Source: Acidobacteriaceae bacterium
GTDB taxonomy: Bacteria; Acidobacteriota; Terriglobia; Terriglobales; Acidobacteriaceae
NCBI GenBank assembly: GCA_003138515.1
Contig: PLGG01000028.1
Location: 1 to 60,835 of the forward strand
Length of the DNA stretch: 60,835 nucleotides
Direction of reading: 5' to 3'
In this document: in pieces, positions 27,130 through 35,920 of the stretch
Position numbering within the stretch: the first letter of the stretch is position 1
Layout: every line of letters begins with the position of its first letter
Program-made: the position numbers and the translations under genes
Notes under the pieces: model-generated
What the model was told of the DNA's origin: nothing
Seen by the model: only the letters and a program-made list of their open reading frames with translations
Databases searched by the model: none

Positions 27130-28380
27130 ATGCGATTTGAGCTTTACGTGGCGGCGCGGTACCTGAAGGCCAAGCGGCGGCAGGCCGTGGTCGGCGTCGT
27201 CACTGCCATCTCCATCGCCGGAGTGACCGCTGGCGTTGCGGCACTCATCATCGCTCTCGCCATCACCAACGGCATGCGCCGCGACTTGCAGGAAAAGCTG
27301 ATCGGCTCCAGCGCGCACGTACAGTTGATGCAAATTGACGGGCGCGGAATTCCCGATTGGCAAGCGCTCCTGGCGCGTTTGCGCACCGTGCCGCACGTCG
27401 TCGCGGCCTCACCCGGCTTGTACGAGCAGGTGCTGGTGGCACGCGGCGCGCGAGATGGCGGTGCAATGATTGAAGGCATCCTGCCCGACGATGAGCGGAA
27501 CGTCAGCGATCTACTCTCAAAGGCCACGCCCAGCGCAGTGCAGGCGCTCGAACCGCAACCCGCACCCGCCAACGCGCAAAACGCGGAGCTGCCTCCGATC
27601 GTACTGGGCAGCGACCTGGCCGACACGATCGGCGCCGCCACTGGCGATTCAGTGCTCATCATCAGTCCCCAGGGCGAGATGACGCCAATGGGCGTGATTC
27701 CCAAGTACGTGCGCTTTCGGCTGGCTGGCACTTTCCACTCGGGCTTTTATCAATACGACGCCCAGATGGGCTTCCTGCGCCTCGCTGACGCGCAGCGCCT
27801 CTTCGATGAGCCCGACCTGCTGTCGGTGATCAGCTTCAAAGTCGACAATCTCAACAACGCGCCGCAGATTGCGCACGCCATCGAGCAGGCAGCGGGTAAG
27901 GGGTTCATGACCACGAACTGGACCGATGAGAATCGCGAGCTTTTTCGAGCACTCAAGCTCGAGCAGGTCGTCACCTTCATCGTGATTGCGCTCATCGTGA
28001 TCGTGGCCGCGCTCAACATTCTTATCGCGCTCACCATGATGGTGATGGAAAAAACGCGCGACATTGCGGTGATGATGAGCTTCGGCGTCGATCCCGGCCA
28101 GGTGCGGCGGATATTCCTTCTCGAGGGCCTGCTGATCAGCGTTGTCGGCACCGCGCTCGGACTCGTTCTCGGATACCTTGCCTCCTGGGCAGGCGGATAC
28201 TATCACTTCATTCATTTGTCCGCCGACGTCTACTCGATCGATACGCTGCCCTTTGCGCCACGCGTGCTCGATGGCGTGATTGTGTCGGTTGTTTCGATTG
28301 GAATCTCGCTGCTGGCCACGCTGTACCCGTCGTCGTCGGCCGCGAGGGTGCTGCCGGCCGAGGCGTTGCGGTACGAGTAA
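27130..28380 (+). CDS. LolC/LolE-type ABC transporter permease (FtsX family)
   Basis: 416 residues. The N-terminal helix begins FELYVAARYLKAKRRQAVVG, the FtsX-domain signature region. A large periplasmic domain (about 50-265) and three C-terminal helices follow, with TRDIAVMMSFGVDPGQVRRIFLLEG, which is diagnostic of lipoprotein-releasing permeases. Lol complexes extract outer-membrane lipoproteins from the inner membrane. No ATPase gene (lolD-type) is adjacent, so the partner is elsewhere. Confidence 0.88.
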   Translation: MRFELYVAARYLKAKRRQAVVGVVTAISIAGVTAGVAALIIALAITNGMRRDLQEKLIGSSAHVQLMQIDGRGIPDWQALLARLRTVPHVVAASPGLYEQVLVARGARDGGAMIEGILPDDERNVSDLLSKATPSAVQALEPQPAPANAQNAELPPIVLGSDLADTIGAATGDSVLIISPQGEMTPMGVIPKYVRFRLAGTFHSGFYQYDAQMGFLRLADAQRLFDEPDLLSVISFKVDNLNNAPQIAHAIEQAAGKGFMTTNWTDENRELFRALKLEQVVTFIVIALIVIVAALNILIALTMMVMEKTRDIAVMMSFGVDPGQVRRIFLLEGLLISVVGTALGLVLGYLASWAGGYYHFIHLSADVYSIDTLPFAPRVLDGVIVSVVSIGISLLATLYPSSSAARVLPAEALRYE

Positions 28381-28386
28381 GTCACG

Positions 28387-28587
28387 CTACTGCGGCGTAA
28401 TGATCCCGCCCATCGCATGTCGCCGTGGCAGCACAATGCCGCGATAATCCACTTCGACGGGAGCGCTCGGGCTGCCAGATTCGGGCAAACTTTGCCGCTC
28501 CACCAGCGCGCCTCCACAGGCTGGGCACCAGTCCGCCTTTGTCTGTTCGGCGAGTACCGCGTGACATTGGCTGCAGATCCGTTCCAT
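28387..28587 (-). CDS. Small zinc-ribbon protein
   Basis: 66 residues. The N-terminal half is a compact zinc ribbon with CxxC pairs in MERICSQCHAVL and ADWCPACGGALVE. The C-terminal half has no recognised domain (VDYRGIVLPRRHAMGGII). TAATCT lies seven bases before the ATG, as in the leaderless-type starts. It overlaps no other believable gene on this strand. Function unknown; the ribbon suggests a nucleic-acid or protein contact. Confidence 0.7.
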   Translation of the reverse strand: MERICSQCHAVLAEQTKADWCPACGGALVERQSLPESGSPSAPVEVDYRGIVLPRRHAMGGIITPQ

Positions 28588-28653
28588 AGATATGAGATTA
28601 CCGGATTGGCTCGGTCATTGGCGCTTGCGCCGGCCGTTCTCCTACCTGCCAAC

Positions 28654-28659
28654 TACACT
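28654..28659 (+). promoter_or_regulatory. Candidate -10 box for a leaderless HAD phosphatase gene
   Basis: TACACT is followed by six bases (GAATAC) and then the ATG at 28666, with no ribosome-binding site. Confidence 0.35.
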
Positions 28660-28665
28660 GAATAC

Positions 28666-29547
28666 ATGCACTCTCCCCCGCGGCTCATTGCGATCGACGT
28701 GGACGGCACCCTGCTGCCGACGTTCTCGCAAACCATCAGCGAACGCAACGCGCGGGCGCTGAGGGCGGCGCAGGAAGCGGGAATTACGGTGGCGATCGCC
28801 ACCGGTCGCCGTCCGGCCTACACCGTACCCCTCCTTGAAGGCCTTGGCCTCCGAGCGGATACGCCCCTCATCGCGTCCAATGGTGCAGTGCTCTCGACCC
28901 TGGGTGGCGACGTGATTGACCGCTGCCACATGTCTGCGCGAGTCGCGCGCGGGCTTTGCGGCGTCCTCCGTCCCTTCGGGACCGTCGTCTTCACATTCGA
29001 TCGTCCGGGCCGCGGTGAGCTGGTTCTCGAAGACCTTGAAGCGGCGCACGGCCGCATCGCGATGTGGGTCGAGACCAACAGAAATGCCATCGAAGTCGTG
29101 AAGCCGCTCGAATCTGCGCTCGTCGATGGCGAAGATCCGATTCAGGGCATGGCGGCGGGAAGCATCAGCAGGATGAGGGATGCAGAGGACGCATTGGAGG
29201 CAAGCGAGTGGGGCCCGCAATGTGAGGCCGTGCGTACCGAGTATCCGGAGCGTGATCTGTCGATTCTCGATCTCTTGCCTCCCGGCATTTCCAAGGCATG
29301 GGCGCTCGAACGGCTCGCCGCGCGCCTGGGTGTGGATCGCGAGGAGACCATGGCCATCGGCGACAATTGGAACGACGCGACTATGCTTGAATGGGCAGGG
29401 CAGGGAATCGTAATGGCAAACGCTGCCCCGGAGCTGCGCACGCTGGCTAAGGCGCGCGGGTGGAAGCAGGCGCCGTCGAACGATGAGGACGGCGTAGCAG
29501 TGATTCTCGAAGCAGCTCTGGCAAAACTAGCACCGGCAAAAGCATGA
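28666..29547 (+). CDS. HAD-superfamily Cof-type phosphatase
   Basis: 293 residues. The DxD motif IDVDGTLLPTF near the N-terminus and GDNWNDATMLEWAG with the terminal Mg-binding acids define a HAD hydrolase of the Cof/YbjI (IIB) type. A long cap domain lies between. These dephosphorylate sugar phosphates, flavin or related small molecules; the exact substrate cannot be read. The ATG at 28666 is chosen because a longer in-frame extension from 28417 runs antisense to the zinc-ribbon gene. Its stop overlaps the lytic transglycosylase ATG by four bases. Confidence 0.9.
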   Translation: MHSPPRLIAIDVDGTLLPTFSQTISERNARALRAAQEAGITVAIATGRRPAYTVPLLEGLGLRADTPLIASNGAVLSTLGGDVIDRCHMSARVARGLCGVLRPFGTVVFTFDRPGRGELVLEDLEAAHGRIAMWVETNRNAIEVVKPLESALVDGEDPIQGMAAGSISRMRDAEDALEASEWGPQCEAVRTEYPERDLSILDLLPPGISKAWALERLAARLGVDREETMAIGDNWNDATMLEWAGQGIVMANAAPELRTLAKARGWKQAPSNDEDGVAVILEAALAKLAPAKA

Positions 29548-30317
29548 ACAGAGAAGCTCAACGACGGAAAAGAGCGCGCGGAAGAAATCTTCTTGCGCTC
29601 GGATCGATCGCCGTGTTCGCTTGCCTGCCAAACCTGTCTCATGCTGGCGAACGTGTGACCCTGAGCAACGGCTTCGTTGAGCCATGCGATCATCACGCGC
29701 TGGTCGATGGCCGTATTCGCCTGTACCTGACCGCCGGAGAGGACAGCTACATCGAGTTCAAGCCCACGGAGATCGCCACATTCGAGCAAGTACCCGATTC
29801 ACCGGCGTCCGTTCCGGCGGCGTCCGCCCCCAAACTGCAAACGCCGGCAAAGCTAACCGCAGGCGACCTGCGTGAGATGCTCGCGCGAGCCGGAGCCGAT
29901 CACAATCTGGATGTAGACCTGCTGGCCAGCGTGGTGAAGGCCGAGAGCGACGGCAACGCCCGCGCAGTGAGCCGCGCCGGCGCGCGGGGCCTGATGCAGC
30001 TCATGCCTGGAACCGCTGCCGGACTCGGCGTGAAAGACAGTTTTCAGCCCGACCAGAATGTGCGCGGCGGGTCGACCTATTTCGACGCGCTTCTTACCCG
30101 CTACCACGACAATCTTGCGCTGGCGCTGGCTGCGTACAACGCCGGCCCTGAAGCTGTCGACAAATATCACGGCATTCCGCCGTACCGGGAAACACAGGCT
30201 TACGTCGCCCGCGTGATTCACGAGTTCAATCGTCGCGTACTGGCGCGAGAAGCGGAGGCCCGCCGCAATTACACCACCGCGCAGGACGCAGCCGCTCAGC
30301 CAACTTTGCCGCACTAA
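29544..30317 (+). CDS. Lytic transglycosylase (SLT domain)
   Basis: 257 residues. A signal peptide with hydrophobic core LLALGSIAVFACL is followed by an unrecognised N-terminal region (about 35-100). The SLT/goose-lysozyme domain has catalytic Glu134 in VVKAESDGN, then RGLMQLMPGTA and the AAYNAGPEAV and PPYRETQAYV signatures. It cleaves the MurNAc-GlcNAc bond of peptidoglycan in the periplasm. The ATG overlaps the HAD stop (ATGA), which suggests cotranslation. Confidence 0.92.
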   Translation: MNREAQRRKRARGRNLLALGSIAVFACLPNLSHAGERVTLSNGFVEPCDHHALVDGRIRLYLTAGEDSYIEFKPTEIATFEQVPDSPASVPAASAPKLQTPAKLTAGDLREMLARAGADHNLDVDLLASVVKAESDGNARAVSRAGARGLMQLMPGTAAGLGVKDSFQPDQNVRGGSTYFDALLTRYHDNLALALAAYNAGPEAVDKYHGIPPYRETQAYVARVIHEFNRRVLAREAEARRNYTTAQDAAAQPTLPH

Positions 30318-30463
30318 CCGGGGCAACTTTCTTCATTGTTTGTTCACGATGCAACGAGCCATTGACTCGGCTTGGACACGGTTGCACATTCTTCGCTGGC
30401 CCCCTCGTGGCGCGTGAGAACATACCCATAGACATTGATCGCACATTGCCAAACGGAGAACGC

Positions 30464-31591
30464 GTGAAGAAGAGCCAATGGATTCTGGGCCTGATTCTGT
30501 TGTTTGCGCTGGCCGCCCTGGCTTTTTGGGCTCGATCGCGAATTCATTTCGATTTTCATATCTTTGCTGCTCAGGTTGCCCGCGCCGATTGGCGCAAGAT
30601 CGCCATAGGCATCGCCTGCATTTACCTTGCCTTCGCCTTCCGCGCCGTGCGCTGGACCATGCTCATGCGCCACAACAAGAAGGTCCCGCTTTTCTCGCTT
30701 TTGGGAACACAGATGATCGGCTTCACCGCAGTGGCGCTTATCGGGCGATTCGCCGATCCGGTTCGCCCCTACCTGATTGCCAAAAAGACTGGAGAACCGC
30801 TGGGCTCGCAGATCGCCGTCTACATTGTCGAGCGGCTCTTCGACTTCGGCTCCATGGCGCTCATTTTTTCGCTGGCTCTTCTTTGGATTCCCCAGTCCGC
30901 CATGGCCGCGACGCCCGGTCATGCAGGATTCTTCAGCCATCTTTTCGCGCCGCTCATCGAGCGATTTCCGATTCTCTCCGTCGTCTTCGCCCGCTTTGGA
31001 GCGCTGCTCGCCACGCTGGCCGGCGTTCTGCTTCTTGTTGCTGTGCGTTTGTCGGGCAACGCAGTGGCCGGCTTCTTTGAGTCCTCCCTTAGCCTTATTT
31101 CCAAGAGCATGGGCCACGCAGTCGGCCACAAGATCAGGACCTTTCACGCGGGCCTCGACGTGATTCACACCCTCTCCGACTTCGCCATTTCTGCGTCACT
31201 CTCGCTCAGCATGTGGGGCATCATCGCTTTCGCCTACCTCGAAACTGTGCACGCCTTCACGGCCAGTCCCGCACTCGCGGGGATGAGCTTTTCAACCTGC
31301 GTTATGCTCATGATGATCAGCGGTAGTGTGAGTGTCCTTCAGTTGCCTGTCCTCGGGTGGTTCTCGCAGATCGCATTTGTGGCCGCGGCGCTTTCCAGCT
31401 TGTTTGGCGCAACGCCGGAAGCCGCAACCGCCTGCGCGACTACGATTCTGCTCGGAACATTTCTCTGCGTCATTCCTGCGGGACTGATCTGGGCCCAGTT
31501 CGATCACATCAGTCTGCGCAAGGTCACGGTGGAGAGCGAACACGCCGAGGAAGAGCTCGTTGCGACGGAAGAAACCGGCGCGATGCCGTAA
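30464..31591 (+). CDS. Lysylphosphatidylglycerol-synthase-type flippase-like membrane protein
   Basis: 375 residues with about eight helices. The signatures AVRWTMLMRH, GRFADPVRPYLIAKKTG and YIVERLFDFGSMALIF match the UPF0104/LPG_synthase_TM family. These proteins are predicted to move or modify membrane lipids; MprF uses this fold as its flippase. I use the GTG at 30464, which sits seven bases after GGAG. An earlier frame to 30362 lacks family similarity. Neighbours do not reveal the substrate. Confidence 0.85.
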   Translation: MKKSQWILGLILLFALAALAFWARSRIHFDFHIFAAQVARADWRKIAIGIACIYLAFAFRAVRWTMLMRHNKKVPLFSLLGTQMIGFTAVALIGRFADPVRPYLIAKKTGEPLGSQIAVYIVERLFDFGSMALIFSLALLWIPQSAMAATPGHAGFFSHLFAPLIERFPILSVVFARFGALLATLAGVLLLVAVRLSGNAVAGFFESSLSLISKSMGHAVGHKIRTFHAGLDVIHTLSDFAISASLSLSMWGIIAFAYLETVHAFTASPALAGMSFSTCVMLMMISGSVSVLQLPVLGWFSQIAFVAAALSSLFGATPEAATACATTILLGTFLCVIPAGLIWAQFDHISLRKVTVESEHAEEELVATEETGAMP

Positions 31592-31633
31592 GATCAAATT
31601 CCCTCCGGGCTGCTTCACTGATGACGCAATCGA

Positions 31634-31990
31634 TCACGCCGCACTGAAATACTCTCGCGCCTCACGCCGGAAGAGAAGATAGCTGAAAAGTACAAGCAGA
31701 GCGCAGTGGATAATTAGCTCTTGCAGCGGATGAAACGCGCTGATGACGACGTGCGATGCGATCCACACCAGCGCTAACCACCGCGCCCAGCTTCGCCCTT
31801 TGAGCATGAAGATTCCAGCAACCACAGCCGCCGCTCCAAGCACGGTAATCCCCACGAATTCATTCACGATGGGTTTATGCATCCTGAAGTCCTCGTAATG
31901 AGCAGCCGTTCCCACCACTCCCACGAGGATGTAAAGCCAACTGAGGATCGTAATTGAGGTCGGACACTTTCTCGTCTGCCCAGTCGCCAC
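31634..31990 (-). CDS. Small four-helix membrane protein
   Basis: 118 residues. Hydrophobic segments lie at about 11-27, 44-62, 68-86 and 92-110 (SWLYILVGVVGTAAHY, VAGIFMLKGRSWARWLALVW, LIIHCALLVLFSYLLF). A GTG start at 31990 has AGGAG nine bases upstream. The motif GRSWARWLAL is often seen in small membrane proteins of unknown role. No partner or substrate can be inferred. Confidence 0.7.
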   Translation of the reverse strand: MATGQTRKCPTSITILSWLYILVGVVGTAAHYEDFRMHKPIVNEFVGITVLGAAAVVAGIFMLKGRSWARWLALVWIASHVVISAFHPLQELIIHCALLVLFSYLLFRREAREYFSAA

Positions 31991-32014
31991 CGATCTGTCT
32001 CCTGCATTGTTTTT

Positions 32015-32713
32015 TTACTTCAATACCGATGGCGGAGCTGTCGCTCCATCCGCGGATGCCGCAATGCACGCCTTCTTCGAATACTGAATCGTCTCCGGTC
32101 CTACCGCGCCGCCCGTCATCACCATGCTCATTGCCTGCTCCATGGTCAGGTCTGTCTCGATCACGCGCTCAAGGGGAAGAATCTGCAGAAATGCTGACGT
32201 GGGATTGATCGCGTTGGGCACCAACACCGCCGCCAGCGGCCGTCCGGTCTCTGCGTCGCTCATGGTTCGCGTCAGGAACCCGATGCTTTTTTGCCCAGCG
32301 ATAGGGAAGTCCACCAGTACCACACGCTGGCTTGCGTCCTTCTTGGCCATCATCGTATCGAGCAGTTGACGAACCGACGTGTAGACCTTGGCCACGAACG
32401 GCAGCCGCTCCAGCATCGATTCGAACAGTCCAAAGGCCTGGCGACCGATCACGAGCGAAGTCACCCGGCCCACAACATAAAGCACAACCAGCGTGAGCAG
32501 AATCGCCAGCACAGGCTGGATCCACGGATAGCGGAACCAGCCGTCAGGGAGAAACGTAGCCAGCAAATGCACCGCGGGCAATCCGGCGCTGGCCAACTCG
32601 CCGAGCAAAAAGCTAAAGATCAGGTAGGTGACAAAAAGCGGTCCGACGGTGATGATTCCCGCCAGGATACTTCGCTGCACGCTGCGCAGCGTTCGGCTTA
32701 CATGTGCTTTCAC
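32015..32713 (-). CDS. DUF502 membrane protein
   Basis: About 232 residues. Two N-terminal helices (IITVGPLFVTYLIFSFLLG and PVLAILLTLVVLYVVG) are followed by a soluble domain with RLPFVAKVYTSVRQLLDTM, VVLVDFPIAGQKSIGFLTRT and VLVPNAINPTSAFLQILP, which are DUF502 signatures. The role of the family is unknown. The GTG at 32713 has GAGGAAAC upstream and begins at the usual family position; a TTG at 32794 is the longer option. Confidence 0.85.
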   Translation of the reverse strand: MKAHVSRTLRSVQRSILAGIITVGPLFVTYLIFSFLLGELASAGLPAVHLLATFLPDGWFRYPWIQPVLAILLTLVVLYVVGRVTSLVIGRQAFGLFESMLERLPFVAKVYTSVRQLLDTMMAKKDASQRVVLVDFPIAGQKSIGFLTRTMSDAETGRPLAAVLVPNAINPTSAFLQILPLERVIETDLTMEQAMSMVMTGGAVGPETIQYSKKACIAASADGATAPPSVLK

Positions 32714-32842
32714 GCTCGTTTCCTCGCTTCGAGCATACGCTGGCTCGCTCGGCGAAGGTCGTAATCGAGAAATCGGAGTTTCCAACGGGCTCAAAATAAG
32801 CTATATATGAGGTTTGCCCCATGTGACAGCAGAAGGATACCT

Positions 32843-33475
32843 ATGAACGAGCCCGAGAGCATTGACTCCTTTGATCGTGATCCCCTATCCCCAAGATCCG
32901 CGCCGCAATTGCGCCCCACGGGTTCTCCCTTGCCAATGGGATCAGGCCGGCGTCCCTTGGGCTCTCCGGCTCCTGGAAACCGGATCCAAGCGCCCCTTCC
33001 AGGCCGTGCTCTCCCCGGATCGACGAGCGGGGAAGGGCCCTCCGGCGCGCAACGTGCCATGAACGCGTTTCGCACGGTGATGCCGCTCGTGCAACGGCTC
33101 CTGCCTCTGCTCGAAGGAAATGTGCTCACCGCGATCTCCAATGTGCTCACACCGCGCCCGCACGCGCCGCCGCCTCCACCGAAGGTCGATCTCACGCCTT
33201 TCCAGGAAGGGCTGGCCGAGCTCCAGACGCAGCATCGCGGCTTGCGCGACCAAGTGATGGAGCAGAACGCGTCGCTCAAGCGCGTGGAGGATCAGTTGGA
33301 GATGGTTCGCGAAGCCACCGACCGCAACACGCTCGAGCAGCAGGAGCTTCTTGAAGATCTGAAGATCTTCAGCGGAAAGGTCAAGGTTATTGCTGTGATT
33401 GGAATCGGCGTGCTGATGATCGGTCTTGTGCTGAACTTGCTTCTTTTCCTGCACATTCAGCGCGTTCTGCCGTAA
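32843..33475 (+). CDS. Pro-rich coiled-coil membrane-anchored protein
   Basis: 210 residues. The N-terminal ~75 are Pro/Gly-rich and likely disordered, followed by AFRTVMPLVQRLLPLLEGNV and a coiled coil (about 125-185, LQTQHRGLRDQVMEQNASLK and following heptads). A C-terminal hydrophobic helix (VIAVIGIGVLMIGLVLNLLL) anchors it. AAGGA lies before the ATG. Such tail-anchored coiled coils often organise membrane complexes; the partner is not known. A tiny ORF starts two bases after its stop. Confidence 0.7.
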   Translation: MNEPESIDSFDRDPLSPRSAPQLRPTGSPLPMGSGRRPLGSPAPGNRIQAPLPGRALPGSTSGEGPSGAQRAMNAFRTVMPLVQRLLPLLEGNVLTAISNVLTPRPHAPPPPPKVDLTPFQEGLAELQTQHRGLRDQVMEQNASLKRVEDQLEMVREATDRNTLEQQELLEDLKIFSGKVKVIAVIGIGVLMIGLVLNLLLFLHIQRVLP

Positions 33476-33477
33476 AG

Positions 33478-33573
33478 ATGGACAAGGAGCCCGGCCTCTG
33501 GCAAGCACTTGCGATTGAGTTGATCGTCAACTTGATTTGTGAGCTGCTTTGTGGCCTTCTTGAGGCCCTCTAA
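33478..33573 (+). CDS. Possible 31-residue small ORF
   Basis: MDKEPGLWQALAIELIVNLI continues through CELLCGLLEAL to a TAA at 33571. The sequence is hydrophobic with two Cys and could be a membrane peptide. Its ATG lies two bases after the TAA of the coiled-coil protein, so coupled translation is possible. Its end overlaps the murQ stop by four bases. Evidence is limited to this position and composition. Confidence 0.3.
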   Translation: MDKEPGLWQALAIELIVNLICELLCGLLEAL

Positions 33574-34547
33574 AGTTCCAGCACGTTGTCTTCGATGGCC
33601 AGTCTGACGTTGCCGTCGGACTTGGCCAGCCGACGCACGGCTTCGGGCTTGTCCACTTTGGCTCGCAACATCACCAGCGCCACCGGCACGCTGCGCCCGG
33701 CGCTCTTGATCGTGTCCACGGCCATTGCCCGATCAATGTTGCAGGCGGACATCAGAATGCGAATTCCGCGCTCCACCAGCTTCGAGTTCTGCATGTGCAC
33801 GTTCACCATCAGGTTCTCGTACACATAGCCCAGGCGCGTCATGGCGCCCGTCGTGATCATGTTCAGAATCATCTTCTGCGCGCTGCCGGCCTTCATGCGC
33901 GTGGAACCGGAGACCACTTCGGCGCCCACATCGGCCACGACGGTGATGTCCGCGGCTTGCGACAATGGCGTTTCCTGATTGCAGGTCACGGCTGCGGTGT
34001 GAGCCCCGCGAGCGCGGGCATAGGCGACTGCGGCAACCACGTAAGGCGTTCGTCCCGAGGCCGAAACACCGACCACCACATCCTTGCGCGTGGGACGGCG
34101 GCGCGCGATGTCCCGCTGGCCCAGTTCTTCGGAGTCTTCATTCACCTCGACAGCCGACGCCAGCGCTTTGGGCCCGCCGGCCATAATGTACTGTACTTGT
34201 CCCGGCGCAGTGGAGTAGGTGGGAGGACACTCCGACGCGTCCAGTGCGGCAATCCGTCCACTGGAGCCCGCGCCGATATAGATCAGCCGGCCGCCATCGC
34301 GCAGGCTTCGCGCCACCTGGTCGATCACGTCGGCGATTTCAGGGATGGCCTTCTTCACAGCCGCGGCGATCTTCGCGTCTTCGTGGTTAATGATGCGAGC
34401 GATCTCGAGCGCAGACTTGGTATCGAGCCCTTGAGAAGCCTCGTTCTGGCTCTCGGTGGTTAGTTGTTGAAGCAGGGTGGCCTGGTCGTTGTGATTGTCC
34501 TTCGATCGGGAGCCGGCCATCTCCTGCAGCGTAGTGCTTGGTAGCAT
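33570..34547 (-). CDS. murQ: N-acetylmuramic acid 6-phosphate etherase
   Basis: About 325 residues. MurQ splits the lactyl ether of MurNAc-6-P to GlcNAc-6-P and D-lactate in peptidoglycan recycling. The SIS-fold signatures are TTESQNEASQGLDTKSALEI, GGRLIYIGAGSSGRIAALDA, ECPPTYSTAPGQVQYIMAGG and STRMKAGSAQKMILNMITTG. I use the ATG at 34547, giving MLPSTTLQEMAGS; TACAAT at 34568-34573 is a plausible -10, and an ATG six codons upstream is only two bases from it. It lies downstream of the serine hydrolase on the same strand, which suggests a muropeptide-recycling pair. Confidence 0.93.
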   Translation of the reverse strand: MLPSTTLQEMAGSRSKDNHNDQATLLQQLTTESQNEASQGLDTKSALEIARIINHEDAKIAAAVKKAIPEIADVIDQVARSLRDGGRLIYIGAGSSGRIAALDASECPPTYSTAPGQVQYIMAGGPKALASAVEVNEDSEELGQRDIARRRPTRKDVVVGVSASGRTPYVVAAVAYARARGAHTAAVTCNQETPLSQAADITVVADVGAEVVSGSTRMKAGSAQKMILNMITTGAMTRLGYVYENLMVNVHMQNSKLVERGIRILMSACNIDRAMAVDTIKSAGRSVPVALVMLRAKVDKPEAVRRLAKSDGNVRLAIEDNVLEL

Positions 34548-34641
34548 CGCGTCAGACCCCAGCATTGATTGTATCTATAAACCCGCGCAAGCCCCTACAC
34601 AAATTTAGCCAGCCAGCATCAGCTTTCGTAACCGCCAAGCC

Positions 34642-35787
34642 TTACTTTTGGAGGGCTTCGCGAATCGCATCATGAAAGGCCGGCCGTACCTCGCGGATCA
34701 ACTGATTCTTTCGATCGGGCAAAGTCCGATTGGTTAGCAAAATGACAGCCACAGCCGCTTCCAGGTCGATCCAAAGCGAACAGCCGCTAAAGCCGAGGTG
34801 TCCGACAGAATGGCCCGAAAAATGCCTGCCCGCCGACGAGTTCGCCGAGGGCGTATCCCACCCGAGCGCCCGGGAGCTACCCGCAGGTGCTTGTCGTTGT
34901 GTAAACTGTTTCACCGTCGCTGCTTCAAAGAGGTTCGGCGCTCCGCTGGACCTTCCGGCGGCTCCCGCGCCGACAATCTCCGCCGCGAATCGCAGAAGGT
35001 CGGCAACATTCGAGAAGAGCCCTGCGTGTCCCGCTACACCCCCGAGCACCGACGCGTTTTCATCCTGCACCTCGCCTTGAATCAGGCGATGACGGAACCA
35101 GGTGTCCTCTTCTGTCGGTGGAATCGTGTCGCGAAGTGCCGGGGCAGGGCAGAAGCCCGTGGAAGTCATCCCGAGCGGCCCGAGCACCTCACGGCTGAGC
35201 CAGGAATCCAGGGCTTCGCCAGTCTGCACCTCGAGCGCCTTGCCGAGCAGAATGAATCCGGGGTCGGAGTATTCGGCCCGCGTTCCCGGCTCAGCCTCCA
35301 GAGGCAACTCCAGGCAGGCGCGGAACAGCGATTCCGGCGTAGTCGCGGTACGAAAGAGCTCCACGTAACCCGGCAAACCCGAATTGTGGGCGAGTAAATG
35401 CCTCAGCGTCACCTTGCGCGCCATGTCCCCAGGGGCGCGACCCACGACAAATCCCGGCAACACGTCGCCAAGCAGCGTGTCAACGTCGAGCTGCTGCCGC
35501 TGGACCAGCAACATCGCGACGGCGGTGGTTGCCACGACCTTCGTCAGGCTGGCCACGTCATACGCTGTCTCCGGCGTCACCGGCGGCGATTCCCGCTCGT
35601 ATGTGAAGCGTCCCAGCGCGCCGAAGTGCGGCGCTGGGAGCGCGACCTCGCCGCCGGCCAACACGCCAAATGCGCACCCTGGGAAGGCTTGCGCCGCGAT
35701 CGCGTCTTCCAGCACGCGATAAGCCGCACTAAACCGGCCGGGTGCCTGTCCGGAACCTACCTCAGTTGATTTGGCTTTCGTTGGCAT
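34642..35787 (-). CDS. Serine beta-lactamase-fold hydrolase, possible muropeptide amidase
   Basis: About 381 residues. The catalytic SxxK is in VASLTKVV (Ser80, Lys83), the second motif is EYSDPGF in place of the usual YxN, and HSVGHLGFSGCS contains the third-motif region. The fold is that of class C beta-lactamases and penicillin-binding proteins. In Bacillus subtilis the MurQ operon carries AmiE (YbbE), a protein of this fold that removes peptides from MurNAc, so an amidase role in recycling is a good hypothesis. An esterase or beta-lactamase is the alternative. I chose the ATG at 35787. Confidence 0.8.
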   Translation of the reverse strand: MPTKAKSTEVGSGQAPGRFSAAYRVLEDAIAAQAFPGCAFGVLAGGEVALPAPHFGALGRFTYERESPPVTPETAYDVASLTKVVATTAVAMLLVQRQQLDVDTLLGDVLPGFVVGRAPGDMARKVTLRHLLAHNSGLPGYVELFRTATTPESLFRACLELPLEAEPGTRAEYSDPGFILLGKALEVQTGEALDSWLSREVLGPLGMTSTGFCPAPALRDTIPPTEEDTWFRHRLIQGEVQDENASVLGGVAGHAGLFSNVADLLRFAAEIVGAGAAGRSSGAPNLFEAATVKQFTQRQAPAGSSRALGWDTPSANSSAGRHFSGHSVGHLGFSGCSLWIDLEAAVAVILLTNRTLPDRKNQLIREVRPAFHDAIREALQK

Positions 35788-35920
35788 CGCTTTCTCGCAT
35801 GGTAACGCGCACACTGCCTTCTCGCCGCGTCGTTCACACTTTTCATGTACGCGCCATGCGAAGTCGGGCTATCCTTGTGTGCGGGAGTTTCGTCTATCCA
35901 TCAGGGCGAAGGAGGGCTGC

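Noticed and set aside
26164..27396. 410-residue minus-strand frame over the propeller/permease junction
   Set aside because: Overlaps two supported plus-strand genes and shows only His/Arg-rich shadow composition.
34642..35787. Resistance beta-lactamase
   Set aside because: Motifs deviate and the murQ neighbour suggests peptidoglycan recycling.
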